From assembly GCF_964204645.1 (NCBI RefSeq), contig NC_134026.1, positions 12,240,450 to 12,304,449 of the forward strand: a stretch of DNA of 64,000 bases, written 5' to 3'. A model generated the notes under the pieces. The model ran no database searches and was not told the origin of the DNA. It saw nothing but the letters and a program-made list of their open reading frames with translations. This document shows, piece by piece, positions 1 through 11,242 of this stretch. The stretch is from Tubulanus polymorphus. Taxonomy: Eukaryota > Nemertea > Palaeonemertea > Tubulaniformes > Tubulanidae. The first letter of the stretch is position 1; every line of letters starts with the position of its first letter. A program made the position numbers and the translations under genes.

Positions 1-2651
1 TTGAAATATCTATCACCCAATACACCTGAAACTCCTCCTCTTATAGATTTTTCAAATAATAGTAATTGATCTATATTTGTTAACAAATCCATTTTTATAT
101 CTGTAAATTTTAATCCACAATCCCATGTTAATCCTGGGCTAGAATAACAATGACAAGGATCAATGTTAAAATATTTTAGGTTTACATCTCTAAACCTTTC
201 GAATATATCGGTTAATAATAATACATCTGATTTTAAATATAAATCTACTAATTGCCCATGATTTTCTATTTTGAAATGATTCCAAATATTCAATGTTCTA
301 TTATATACTTCATCTTTAACATATTCATTTTTTAATTCATCATAAAATTGTTCTTTTAATAATTCAGTTATTTTAAAATCATTATGTGATTTATAAAATG
401 AATATGGAATTGCTCCTTTATATCTCATTAATTGAAAATCATCATTATTTGGGTAATATTCTTTTAATATCTTTAATTCATCATCAACTAATGATTTTGA
501 TAAGTTATCTAATGAACTACTTAAAAATCTATATGAATCTATAAATCTTAAGCATCCAAATTGGAAAGATATATAATTCTCAGATGTTTTAGCTAACATT
601 CTATATTTATAAGTTGGTATTTTATCTTTTGATCTATTTGAATTTAATATTTCTATTTCATTATTGATTTCTTCTATTTTATGACATAACTGTTTGATGA
701 ATAAATGTGCATCATATCCTGATAGGTTATGAAATATAACTGGTACAAAGTTAATTTTCTTAGCTTGTAAGTTACAATTCTCATGTGCAGCGCCTCTAAA
801 CTTTCCATTCAAATGATCATGGTCTCTTACTTTTTTATCTTTATAATTAAATATCTTTTCACAATAATAACATTTATCTGCAAACTCAAATTCTTCTTTA
901 TCTTCTTCTGTCATAATTATTTCTTTATTTGTATTCAATAATTTACTAAATCTTATTTCATATTCAATTAATAAGTCACAAAAATGATTGATAACATTTT
1001 CATTTCTATAATTATAATATTCACTTTCGATTAGTTCTGGATAATTAGATTTAATATATAACCCGAAAGCTGCAGCTGATTGATGAATCTTTTTAATAGT
1101 ATTTGTTATTGGTGGTTCATCTGAATTTAATTTCTTTCTTTTATAATATATATCTTTTCTATCTTTATCTGTTAATTCTTTATTTAATGATTCAAAATCT
1201 CCATATATTACAAATGGTACTTTATTTTTGTAATCATATTTTTTGAATTCTAATATTTTATCCTTTTCATTTGGTAAAACTAATTTACAATAATCATGAT
1301 TATCACATAGTTGTTTATGATTTAATAATGTACTTTCATTACTGAATCTATGTAAACATTTTCTACATAGATATATTTTATGGTGATCATTTTCTGATTT
1401 GAAAAATAAATCTATTTGTTTAATCCACATATAATGATTCTCATAATATAGTATATCTATAACATCATTTGAATCATAATCTTTTGATAGGTATAAAGGT
1501 TCTAATGTATAATGTTTAATATTATTTCCTTTTGTATTTGGTAATTTGATTAAATCAAATACATTTATCTTTATATTATTATCTCTTTCTATTTTTTGGA
1601 TGTTTTTAATTCTAACAGGATACTTATCTATCTTATAATTATTTTCAAATGGTTTATAATGAGTTAATCTATAAGTATGTTTATTATAATCTTCAACTGG
1701 ATGTAAACAACTTATTATAGCCCATAGAAAACATTTATCATCTTCATTTTGTACATTTATTACAGCATTAGTTTTAAATGGTAGTTTAATATAACTTGAT
1801 GCTTCAATATCTGGTTCTTTATAATATGATAAATTATTTTCATCAATTGGTTTTGATTTAGTTAACTTATTATATTTTGTGTTATAAACATGTAAAGTTA
1901 TAAATATTATCTCATCAAATATTAAACCAGATCCTTCAAAATATTTCTCTTCTATTTTAGTTTTTACTTCATTATAACATTTATCTAATTTATCATCTAT
2001 ATGTTGTTTAGAAATAATATGTTGTGAATGAGAATTTATATTATATATTGGTTTATCTTCAGATTTTATAAACTTTACTTTAGAAGATATACTTATTTTA
2101 GGATATTCAACATCTGTAATTATTTTTATTATTTCTTTCATATTTTCTAAATGTTTTTTATTTTCTTCTAATGTTTTACCTTTATGAAATTTAAACTCGA
2201 TAGCTGCTGGACCAATATCACTTTTAAATGCTTCGGTTATCTCTATATCTTTTTTATTATCTAATGAATTAATATAATTTCTTACATCTTCCATATATGG
2301 TCTTTTATTGTTTAATTTATTTTTTATGCTTTTAATTGTCTTCTGTTTCTTATCGTTATCATTATCAAAATAATCTTCACCTAAAATATCATTATTCTTA
2401 TTTCTAATATGACTTATAGATTTTAAATGTTCTTTATAATATCTTTTATCACTGAATGATTGATTACATGTATCACATTTGTATGTTTCTTTTTCATCCT
2501 TTAATTCTTCTAATTTATTTTCTAATATATCATCTTTATACTCTAGTTTCAATTTATTCTCTAAATGTGTTCTAGTTTTATTGTGTCTTGCTTTTTGGGA
2601 TTTATCTATATCGATATTACATGTTGGGCAGTAGTACTTATTTGCTTCCAT
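1..2651 (-). CDS. Protein-primed family B DNA polymerase (DNA_pol_B_2 type), N-terminal 883 residues, cut by window edge
   Basis: One reading frame stays open from an ATG at 2651 to the window edge. It is much more AT-rich than the DNA to its right. In order I see: two C2H2-like fingers (about residues 6-29 and 57-82); a segment with CFLWAIISCLHP (about 310); a third finger, CRKC..H..H (about 429-455); exonuclease motif I YGDFES (about 483); a CYYC..DHDH..GAAHENC block resembling the endonuclease VII/HNH fold (about 593-630); exo motif II FHNLSGYDAH (about 640); exo motif III DLYLKSDVLLL (about 810); SSPGLTWD (about 840); and an IRGGVSG motif (about 870), where these enzymes pass from exonuclease to polymerase. 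Palm motifs A to C must lie beyond the edge. Proteins of this architecture occur in Polinton/Maverick and adintovirus-like elements and related endogenous copies. They replicate linear DNA from a terminal protein primer. The frame shows no break here. Which virus or element class it belongs to is not settled. Confidence 0.9.
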   Translation of the reverse strand, partial: MEANKYYCPTCNIDIDKSQKARHNKTRTHLENKLKLEYKDDILENKLEELKDEKETYKCDTCNQSFSDKRYYKEHLKSISHIRNKNNDILGEDYFDNDNDKKQKTIKSIKNKLNNKRPYMEDVRNYINSLDNKKDIEITEAFKSDIGPAAIEFKFHKGKTLEENKKHLENMKEIIKIITDVEYPKISISSKVKFIKSEDKPIYNINSHSQHIISKQHIDDKLDKCYNEVKTKIEEKYFEGSGLIFDEIIFITLHVYNTKYNKLTKSKPIDENNLSYYKEPDIEASSYIKLPFKTNAVINVQNEDDKCFLWAIISCLHPVEDYNKHTYRLTHYKPFENNYKIDKYPVRIKNIQKIERDNNIKINVFDLIKLPNTKGNNIKHYTLEPLYLSKDYDSNDVIDILYYENHYMWIKQIDLFFKSENDHHKIYLCRKCLHRFSNESTLLNHKQLCDNHDYCKLVLPNEKDKILEFKKYDYKNKVPFVIYGDFESLNKELTDKDRKDIYYKRKKLNSDEPPITNTIKKIHQSAAAFGLYIKSNYPELIESEYYNYRNENVINHFCDLLIEYEIRFSKLLNTNKEIIMTEEDKEEFEFADKCYYCEKIFNYKDKKVRDHDHLNGKFRGAAHENCNLQAKKINFVPVIFHNLSGYDAHLFIKQLCHKIEEINNEIEILNSNRSKDKIPTYKYRMLAKTSENYISFQFGCLRFIDSYRFLSSSLDNLSKSLVDDELKILKEYYPNNDDFQLMRYKGAIPYSFYKSHNDFKITELLKEQFYDELKNEYVKDEVYNRTLNIWNHFKIENHGQLVDLYLKSDVLLLTDIFERFRDVNLKYFNIDPCHCYSSPGLTWDCGLKFTDIKMDLLTNIDQLLLFEKSIRGGVSGVLGDRYF

Positions 2652-2732
2652 TTTAATACTATATTTTTTATTAAAATTGATTTTAGAAGTTCAATAATTT
2701 AAATGTTATTCATATATATATGAATATTTTAA

Positions 2733-3140
2733 GAGTAATAGGGGTAATGGGCTTTCAGGCTAAAGGTTTAATGATCGAGTTCATTAATAACATATATTAA
2801 AAGTAATTAAAAAACTATAATATATTTTCATAACCGCGTGCATTTCAGTTGAATAATAGAATAATTATTATCATTTGAATATATTTGATTATTTGAATTT
2901 GTGTATTGTAATTAAATCAATTGGTCGCGGAGCGGAGCGGTAGCGAAGTGGAGCGACCAATTGATTTAATACAATATGCTTTTTATATTATTGATATCTT
3001 AGAATAAATATTTAGTTTTGATATAAAATGCACGCGGTTATGAAAATATATTATAGTTTTTTAATTACTTTTAATATTTTGTTTTTTAATGGGCTCGACC
3101 GTTCGACCTTTGGCCTGAAAGCCCATTACCCCTATTACTC
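2733..3140. repeat. 408-bp concentric palindrome beside the PolB gene (element terminus or origin)
   Basis: The outer arms 2733-2760 and 3113-3140 are a perfect 28-bp inverted repeat beginning GAGTAATAGGGG. The next parts match at roughly 80 percent by eye. The stretches about 2796-2846 and 3028-3078 are again nearly perfect inverted copies containing ATAACCGCGTGCAT. A further stem lies at the centre. All share one axis near 2937. The PolB start codon is 82 bp to the left and reads away from the palindrome. AT-rich virus-like DNA stops at about 3140 and less AT-rich DNA follows, so this may be the terminal inverted repeat of the element. It could also be a head-to-head junction of two termini. 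Confidence 0.85.
2904..2977. repeat. Central hairpin with GC-rich iterated loop
   Basis: Stem strands TATTGTA.TTAAATCAATTGGTCGC (2904-2928) and its inverted copy (2952-2977) enclose a loop made of GAGCGG/GTAGCGAAGTGGAGCG repeats. A GC-rich iterated core in an otherwise AT-rich palindrome resembles a replication origin or a protein-binding site. That role is inferred. Confidence 0.7.
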
Positions 3141-3411
3141 ATCCTCACCAGCGATGGTCATTTGAAATTCACACGTATACGGCACCTAGTCCAATGAAAC
3201 GTTCCCCATTCTATGGCTTTCCCATAATTATTCTAGTAGCGCCGGAATTCCCTGTATATCCCAAAAACAGCCAATCCCGTTCGCTCGTAGAGACAACGCC
3301 CTCCAATCGAGGTCATTGCAATTTTATACGAAGAGCTAAGAATTTTCCCGCCAAAAACAGTTTTTTGTAGAATTTTAACAATGTTGACCATGTCATCGAC
3401 GGAGGTTCGCC

Positions 3412-3936
3412 ATGTCTTCAATCGCATCAATTATACGTCGTTTAAGCCGAGAACCAATGAAACAAATGCTCACAAGTACCGCGATTTTACATGAATTGGC
3501 TCAATGCCAACTTCATATCGCTGACAAAGTTAAACCAAAAACTTACCGCGATTTTACATGAATTGGCTCAATGCCAACATCATATCGCTGACAAAGGTAA
3601 ACCAACAAAATATGAAATAATTTGAATTTTAGGTGGAACAATTATTGTAATATTCATTGCTTATAAATTTACTTATTAGTAATTTTGTCATAATATAAAT
3701 GCAAGATAAAATTGATGGTGTTAATACTATTCCTCATGATATAAATAAATCTAAATCAAAATTGTATTAAGAAAAACAAATATCATGCGAAATATTCTCC
3801 TTACACATGAATTGATTATAGTATAGCAACAAGAACATGGAATGACGACGTAGAAAATAATGTCAATTCACTGGACTTAGTCATGATGTTTACAACTCAA
3901 CAGTACTTTTATAACATTCATACATTGTATTTGTAG
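3412..3936 (+). pseudogene. AT-rich decayed small coding frames right of the palindrome
   Basis: An ATG at 3412 opens a 49-codon frame that ends at a TGA at 3559 inside a 67-bp tandem duplication. The second duplicate, read in its own frame, continues past a TGA at 3623 into a hydrophobic segment (GTIIVIFIAY) ending in TAG at 3677, which looks like a small C-terminal membrane anchor. A second stretch starts at ATG 3699. After one frame change it runs to 3934 and passes a TGA in a YSPYT-stop-IDYS context. I recognise no family. The composition suggests relics of the neighbouring virus-like element, diverging from PolB across the palindrome. That link is weak. Confidence 0.35.
3477..3605 (+). 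repeat. 67-bp tandem duplication, two copies
   Basis: Copies at 3477-3538 and 3544-3605 (period 67) begin TACCGCGATTTTACATGAAT and differ at only a few bases. The duplication breaks the small frame that starts at 3412. Confidence 0.9.
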
Positions 3937-4610
3937 ATCGAAGTGATCTCAAAGATAATATAGCACGAAGCCATGAACCAAGAAAGGTTATGTCCCTTTA
4001 CCAAAAATAGTATGGAAAAGTAAAATTGCAACCTTTTGTGGAAAAGGGAAATAAATAATAATGATCACTAGAATACTAATAGGGTTTTCTGTGAAGTGAC
4101 AGAACTCCCTAATAAATTTGAAGTGAGAGTACATGAGTTCTTTCCGTGGGTAGGGCCTTTAGTCTGTATATCCAGTTGATATTCAACAGCAACACCGTCA
4201 CCTTTATATAATTAGGGTGAGTATTTCCATAATTCAACTTGTGGGTACCAATTCTCTGTTCATCAGCAGTAGACCCCAACCATTTTCTGTTAAAGCACAA
4301 ATGTTGCAGTCATTTGACACAATGTAGTATATCAGTTAGTCTCCAAACCAGTTTCAGTTGTCGGTTCAGTTTCAGTTCTAATGTCGTATTTATTTGATAC
4401 AATGTAATCCATCAAGAGTTTTCTAGTTTTGTAGTCATACAATGACCTACGTAATTTGTACATGTTACGACCACCAGAGGGTACTAAAACCGTGCCACTT
4501 CAGCATTAACAGAATGGCTGATTTCGATGAAACTTCATTAACAAAACTATAAAGGATACAAGAAAATGACCTGGCTCCAGTAAACCTGTTAACAATGTGT
4601 TGCAACCATT

Positions 4611-4616
4611 TTTATT
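4611..4616 (-). terminator. TMEM127: Candidate TMEM127 poly(A) signal AATAAA
   Basis: AATAAA on the minus strand lies 85 nt downstream of the TMEM127 stop codon. Another copy lies near 4388. Which one is used cannot be told from sequence alone. Confidence 0.4.
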
Positions 4617-4700
4617 TCATGCTATCAAACTTTAAACAGAAAATCTTTGGGGTTGCGATTGACACAACATATCAGTTATGATCTGTATCAGTGTTTGTAC

Positions 4701-5020
4701 TTATGGGGTATATGCTGGGGGTGGTGGGAGACATGATTGTTCAGGTATCTGAGTCGCTGGTGCACCTTGGCCATATAGATCCCAGATATCATGATCATAA
4801 TCATCAAGCAGATGGGGTTCAATGTCTCGTGGGTGACGCCGTAAACAATTACATGCTGTTGCTATCACAGACATTGCGCCTGCTGTAGCAATCAGATAAA
4901 AACTAACGTCAAATGTCACTTCAACTTTACTGCCTTTGTGCGGTTTCGTTTCGATTTGTAACTGCTCAAGCAAGTCGGTGACCCAGTACGTGAAGCCATT
5001 TATGACGACGCATATTATCA
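4701..5020 (-). CDS. TMEM127: TMEM127 homologue, last coding exon
   Basis: This exon encodes residues 153-258 of a 258-residue protein assembled from three exons. The acceptor is ATATTTTCAG, with the exon starting at 5020. The first two bases complete the codon opened by the middle exon. It encodes a third hydrophobic segment (GFTYW, about 154-166), a charged loop, a fourth membrane segment in VTFDVSFYLIATAGAMSV (187-204) followed by IATACNCL, and a C-terminal PPPPAYTP just before the stop. Human TMEM127 has matching VTF-VSFYL-A-AG and PPPAYTP blocks in its last exon. TMEM127 is a multi-pass endolysosomal and plasma-membrane protein. In humans it restrains mTORC1 signalling and receptor traffic and is a tumour suppressor. 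The three exons total 777 nt with phases that fit, so the gene looks intact. Confidence 0.95.
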
Positions 5021-8000
5021 CTGAAAATATAAAAATCAAAGCAAAATCTAATAATTGAACATAGAAAACCAATGACATTTAAACTCACCGAAATCCTAGA
5101 CCAGGCACTAGCTATAAGTTTGCACTTCAATATGATTACAGAATATTCACATACAGTAAACCTCTCGATATTGATCGCCTGTGGGCCTAAACAAAAATGG
5201 TTCACTATAAAGAGGGACAGGTTACGATGTATCATTCTGATACTGTTGCCACCTATATTTTGGACTAGGTTTGAATTAAGCAATCTTGGGAAGTGAATCT
5301 CAGGTTATAGAGATACTGTAATCACGCAAATTGTTTCAACCATGTGACAATGGTTGCTGGGTGATTTTTTTTGCATTTTCTTTGTGAAAGCTCTGTAAAC
5401 TGGCTGAAACTTACCCCATAGGGCAGAGTTACCCCATACTTTTAAAGACTTGTAGCCTATGAGCCTGCCCACTTTCCAGGTGTAACCAAGGCTGTGGTCA
5501 GATCCTGTAAGGGAGTGACCACAGAAAGTTGGCCTAGGGCAGAGGGGTGAGGAGAAAATTTGGAAATTATAACGTCTGAGATGCTTATGAGAGCTCATAT
5601 TTGAGTACTTTTTTTCTGTAGATAATATAATGCCACTAAGGTTATCTTTGGTCTATGGACGGATCCAGATGTTACCCCACCCAAGGGTAGATAGATAGGT
5701 TTTCTGAGATGAATTTAAGCACATTTGATCTTTAACCACATTTGAGGCATAAAATCTATCCTCTATTTAGCCACAAACTAGGGAAGGAAATGTTTATTCA
5801 AACCAGAAAGATACTTTCCATGTTGGGTTTCGGTATTGACTTAGAACTTGAAAAGTGAATGGAAATAACTGTGTTGATGCGGTGCATGATTAATACATAC
5901 TATCAAGGTAAAACGTCAGTAAGTATACTTAAGATGGCCACTGGATACAGTCTGCTCTCGGCCCAATCGCCAAGAACCCATGGCATACGCCAATGACCAT
6001 GCAGACCATGGGGTACAAGCTTCATGTCCATGATTCAACACGAGCGTTTTGAAGCTTTCCACAGACTTAAGGCCAACTGCTAGCTGTACCCCGAGAGCCT
6101 ATAGCTAGTCTTATTGACCAAGTGAAACAGGAAAACAATATTCACAAGATGAGTTCTCAGCGTTGATCAAAACATGGATCTGGGGAGTGTTATCACTGCG
6201 GAAAATAGTGGATGCACGCTACCTGCCGTGGTGCACTAATATTATTTCGGTATTTAAATGATGTTTTTTTTTCAAACAAAATAAACTCTATTCATCAAAA
6301 TGCCTAGTTTGTTTTGTGGAATATGTAATTGAACTTCGACCGAGTCATCAATATTTCTTGTGACTGTAATTGGAGCTCGCGTCCTCTGTAAATTCGAGTG
6401 GTATAATCGGGACGGAAATCCCAGCTGGCCAATTAATTCATGCTGGTTTTTACCTAAAGAGTAGCAACCATCTGAAACTGCAAAGAATGATCCGGCTTCT
6501 CCGAATTCCAAAAGTTCTCACTGCGTAGTGTACAGAGCAGAGTCTCTCGGCATAAGCGCTGAATATCGCACACGAAGCGTTAGACTAGCTCTGCGTGGAC
6601 GCTGTACGAGCAATATCTCCATGTACAAAAGTGTTCAGTGTTACACGCACACAGCGAGTGTATTGAGCATCGTTCTAGTAATGCGCTACAGCACCTTGAA
6701 CTAACGAGTAGCGTTGGTTATCTTATAACCAAATTTGAGCACTTATAAACATCAGAATCAAATATAAACCAAGCTGCACCATCTACACCAAGTATAGAAT
6801 ATATGTGCCAATTTACAGAAAAATCGTTCCATACAAACACTTAAATCCTGCCATAAAGAAACATCCACAGACAGACAGACAGACATGACGATGAGTTCGT
6901 CTCACAACGAAACCCATCAAAAAGGGAAGTTCTCATTTTCGATTATTCAAATTGACCATTTTAGTAACTTCCAGAGTATTTGCCAGGAATGAAACATTCA
7001 TGTTTATACAAGTCAAAAGTCACAAGTCACGAACTTGAGTACCCCTCGATACTAGTTGTCTGGATCTGCCCCTGACCACTTATTGATTAAGAAAGTTTAG
7101 AACTTATGATCTAATTGTTAGCTTTTGCATTTCAATCAGAGGAAATATTCTGCCGATTTTCTCGGTTTTCATCTCTCAGCACTGGAGCAGATTTTTCAGT
7201 GAAACCCTTTATTTTGGTCCATTTTTCATAAAGAAAACACCTACAGAATCAATGGAATGTTACTAGAAAAATTCTACGTTTTTAAATCATACTGAAGATA
7301 TATAAAAGATTTTTCTGAATTCGGCAACTTTGATACTATGAGATCAGGTGCATGGTCCAGATACTGTAAACACCATAAACAAAACTCGCTGGAATCATTG
7401 GTTGGATGTGACCTACACAGAAATCTCAAGTGCTTTACCAACGGTTAAGGTGCATTCGAAAAAAATACTGTTGCAACAAACTACTTGATATCCCCCCAAT
7501 ATAAACACAGAATAATGTTTATTATGACCTTTTAGGTTAATGGGTTTTTCAATTATCGGTGCGACAAATGTCACAGTTGTCGCACCCGTGGCTGTGTCCC
7601 TGTGAATGATCTCAATTGTTGGTTCAGGGACTCAATACTTGCAACAAATCATGGGGATATCTGAAGCTTTTGTATGGTAGTATGATACAACTGATAATAT
7701 GATATAACTGGCTTCTTTAAATATTTGATGAGATGGCCAAAAGCAGTGTGACTAAGTATGATAAATTATTAAAGCCAAATAACATTTCTAATCACTCAAA
7801 GATATCACAATTAATGCAATATGGGCCTAACACTAACATCTATTAAAACTAATCCATTTGTTTTACATAGGCCTAACATGTAATTTCAATATTGAGTCAT
7901 TCATATGAATATAGAAATTTCATAAGTATATCCTCCCACAAACTGGCAGTTAATAAATACCACAAAGATATTTTGACATACAAATGTTACTAATAATTCG

Positions 8001-8214
8001 AACTTCTAGTATAACAGTTCAAATTCATGTTTTATTTGTAATATAAATTGTGACTTCCCTCGCATTAGGCAGTATAAGATCTTTTTTCCATGTGTTTCAT
8101 AATTTCACTTTTTTCACACTAAACTGTAGCTGAAACTGTCATTACATCCCGCACCACCCAGTATTCAGGGATTCTTCTACTACTCCTATACAGATTGTAT
8201 ATAATTGTAGTGCA
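5021..8214. other. Left part of TMEM127 intron 2, no gene seen
   Basis: No reading frame resembles a known protein. A short CAGA run at 6872-6886 is the only simple repeat I note. The remainder is unique-looking intron. Confidence 0.5.
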
Positions 8215-8220
8215 GAAGTA

Positions 8221-8946
8221 AGTTTGAATGATTGTTTGTTAAAAGGTCCTATTCTTTTGAATGATTTGGTTGCTATCCTACTACGTTTCAGGTTGCATCG
8301 ATATGCCTTTTCTTCAAACATCGAGAAGGCGTTCCTTCAGATAGTTCTGCCGGAAGAAGACAGAGATTTTGTCAGATTCCTGAGGCTCAAAGATCCTTCC
8401 GATGCAGAGGGTCCGTTGGAAGCCTATCGTTTTAGAGTGGTGTTGTTCGGTGCGAAGAGTTCACCGTTCATGCTCAATGCAACCTTGAAATTTCATTTGA
8501 ATCAATTTCAGGATGATGTCGCTAAAGATTTATCCGAAAATATTTACGTTGATAATGTGTTCAGTGGGTGTGATATTGATGGTTTGTTGAATTACTACAT
8601 TTGCTCCCGATCATTACTTTCTAGAGCAGGTTTTAACCTGCGGGAGTGGTCATCGAATTCGCCAGAATTAAATCGAAAATGTAAGACCGAAAATGTTTGC
8701 AGTGAAAAGCAAGAAGTCAAAGCATTAGGTCTGAAATGGAAATGTAATGATGATTCCCTCAAGTTAGCGGATTTCGTGAGTAGTTCTGATAACTGTTTAA
8801 TTACTAAACGTGAAGTTGTGAAGGATACCGCTAAAGTATTTGATCCGTTAGGTATCATTTCCCGTGTGTCTATCAAAGCTAAAATGCTCATACAAAAACT
8901 TTGGATTCGAAAATATGATTGGATGAACCGTTACCCGCTGATTTGA
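8221..8946 (+). pseudogene. BEL/Pao reverse transcriptase fragment
   Basis: The fragment begins with SLNDCLLKGP..LLNDL, a conserved BEL/Pao RT stretch, with no coding sequence before it. Motif A reads SNIEKAFLQI, with Asn where the family normally has Asp. LFGAKSSPFMLNATL is motif B. Motif C reads IYVDNVFSG. YVDN may be tolerated in this superfamily, but the motif A change suggests loss of activity. The frame is lost near 8918, after which the sequence continues in another frame. Confidence 0.9.
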
Positions 8947-10649
8947 GAGATGAATGGTTTTCAATCTTAGCCAATTTACAAGAATCTGTAAATGAGATTT
9001 ATTTACACCGCCACTATTTTGATGTTGATTGCATTGTTGATAATGTTTGTCAGCTTTGTGTGTTTGCAGATACGAGCGACAAGGCTTACGGGTCTGTAGC
9101 ATATCTCTGTTGTGGAGAAAACACGTAATTTGTAATGGCTAAAAGTTGAGTGAGTCCAATCAAAAAACGGTCTATACCTGAAATGGAATTACTTGCAGCA
9201 TTGTTGGCCTCACGACTTGCTGTTTATGTGAAAAAATCTCTCAATCTAGAGTTAGTTGAAATTTGTCTTTGGTCAGACAGCCAGGTTGTGTTGAATTGGA
9301 TTAAATCAGCTAAATCATCTCCGATTTTTGTCGGAAATCGCATTTCTGAAATTCTGAAACTGTCTGATGCATCTATGTGGCGTTATGTTAAATCAGAACA
9401 TAATCCGGCTGACTTACTTACTCGTGGTTTGAGTTCTAGACAATTAGTGTGTTCTCAACTTTGGTGGTATGGCCCACAGTGGTTGGCCACACCCGCTTGG
9501 CCAGAAACCCATATTTGTAATCTTTCTGTTGCTAGTACTGAGAGTACTGATATGAGCAGTGATTCATCTTCGTCTGTATATACGTTATCTTGTAATTTAC
9601 CTGGCGTTCATAACATAATTGATGTAAATCGTTATAGTTCTCTTACAAAGTTGCTAAGAGTCACAGCACTCGTTAAGCGATGTGTTGACAAGTGTAAAGG
9701 CCGTGACGTCGTGAATGACTCTATCACAGTATCTGAGCTGGAGGAAGCTGAGCGCCTATGGGTAAGTTCGATTCAGAAAGAGTATTATCGCGATGTGTTC
9801 AGTGCTTTGTTGTTGAAAAAGCGAGAGCCTAGTATAATTCAACATCTCCGTCTATTTGTTGGTTCGGATGGCATGTTACGCTGTCGTGGGAGGCTGGATA
9901 ATGCAGACATCCCAGATAGCGCGAAGTTCCCTATCCTTTTGCCTAAGTTTCATCGTTATACTAAGCTTTTCATCCTGTATGTGCACTGTAGCAAAGTCAT
10001 GCATCAGGGAGTTAATGATACTGTAACGTACATCAGGCAGAGATACTGGATACCGGCAATACGTCAAAGAGTTCTGTCTGCATTGCGATCCTGTATTACG
10101 TGTAAATTACTGTCGGGTTTACCGTTTAAGTTACCGAGTTCAGCACCATTACAGTCGGTTAGAGTGAAAGAAGCACCGCCCTTTTCTGTCTGTGGTATCG
10201 ACTATACCGGTGCATTATATGTTATAAGTGGACGCGGTGACTCGAAAGTTTACATTCTATTAATTACGAGTGCGATTACCAGAGCTGTGCATTTAGAACT
10301 CGTAAATGATATGAAAACTGATACTTTTCTCCTAGCTTTCAGAAGTTTTATTGCTAGACGCTCTATACCGCGAGTGGCTATTTCTGATAATGCGGCATCC
10401 TTTGTATGTGCGTCAGAAATGCTGAGAGATTTGTTTGCGTCGGCACAAGTGAGAAATTTCATGACTTCCAAAGGTATAGAATGGAGGTTTATCCCTAAAA
10501 AAGCTCCATGGTTTGGAGGGTTTTATGAGCGGTTGGTCGGTGTCGTCAAATCGTGTCTCAAAAAATCTCTCGGCAAATCGAAATTAACATTTGATGAATT
10601 ACAAACATTAGTATTGAGTGCGAAAGTGTCATCAATGATCGCCCATTGA
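8919..10649 (+). pseudogene. BEL/Pao RNase H and integrase region
   Basis: One frame carries DEPLPADLRDEW, then TAA (9126) and TGA (9147). It then stays open from 9150 to 10649. RNase H signatures include IPEMELLAALLASR, WSDSQVVLNWI and EHNPADLLTRG. The integrase zinc-binding segment has H..H (HCSKVMH) and C..C (CITC). The catalytic core shows GIDYTG, ISDNAASF and FYERLVG, which would supply the D, D and E residues. The frame ends at 10649, just before the expected NDRPLT block, which follows in a different frame. Confidence 0.9.
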
Positions 10650-11223
10650 CCTTTGTTTCAAGTTCGCTTGCAGATCCAGACTGCAGATTGCAGATTGCAG
10701 ACCTTTAACACCGTCTCATCTCATGCACGGACGTCGACTAACGCAGATGCCTCAATCCATCGTTGACGAAACTACCATCAGCGATCCAACATACGGCGCA
10801 TCCGAAATGCATAAACGACTTCAACGATTATCGCATGTTTTGTCGCAGTTTTGGCAAAGATGGCGGGATGAATATCTTGTCGCACTTCGAGAACGTCATC
10901 ATAAGTCGTCTGCCGGAAGTCAACAAGAGAAAATCCGCGTTGGAGACGTCGTTCTGATTCACGACGATATGCCGAGAATCAACTGGAAATTGGCAGTCGT
11001 AGAAAAATTAAACCGAGGGAACGACAACATAGTTCGTTCTGTTGCTCTAAGGACAGTTAAAGGTCGAACAAGTAGACCTATAAATAAATTGTATTATCTA
11101 GAAGTCAATTCTCCCGAGGAGAATAAATCGTGTAAATCTGTATCCATTCTTAGTGTTCGTGCGTTACCTCGGCGTGCCGCAGCTCTTAAAGCCTTACACT
11201 TAATTAAATCATTAACTAAGTGA
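10650..11223 (+). pseudogene. BEL/Pao pol C-terminus (DUF5641-like)
   Basis: After the frameshift the sequence reads NDRPLTF, followed by a short GCAGATT microduplication (about 10671-10700) that again disturbs the frame. It then reads THLSHLMHGRR-like text and an open frame from 10723 to the stop at 11221. That frame includes FWQRWRDEYLVALRERH, KIRVGDVVLIHDD and RPINKLYYLEV, the typical end of BEL pol polyproteins. Confidence 0.88.
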
Positions 11224-11242
11224 TTAATTGGGGGCCGGAGTA

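Noticed and set aside
4966-5283. 105-codon minus-strand frame over the last TMEM127 exon
   Set aside because: It overlaps the exon in another frame and crosses its acceptor; no family match.
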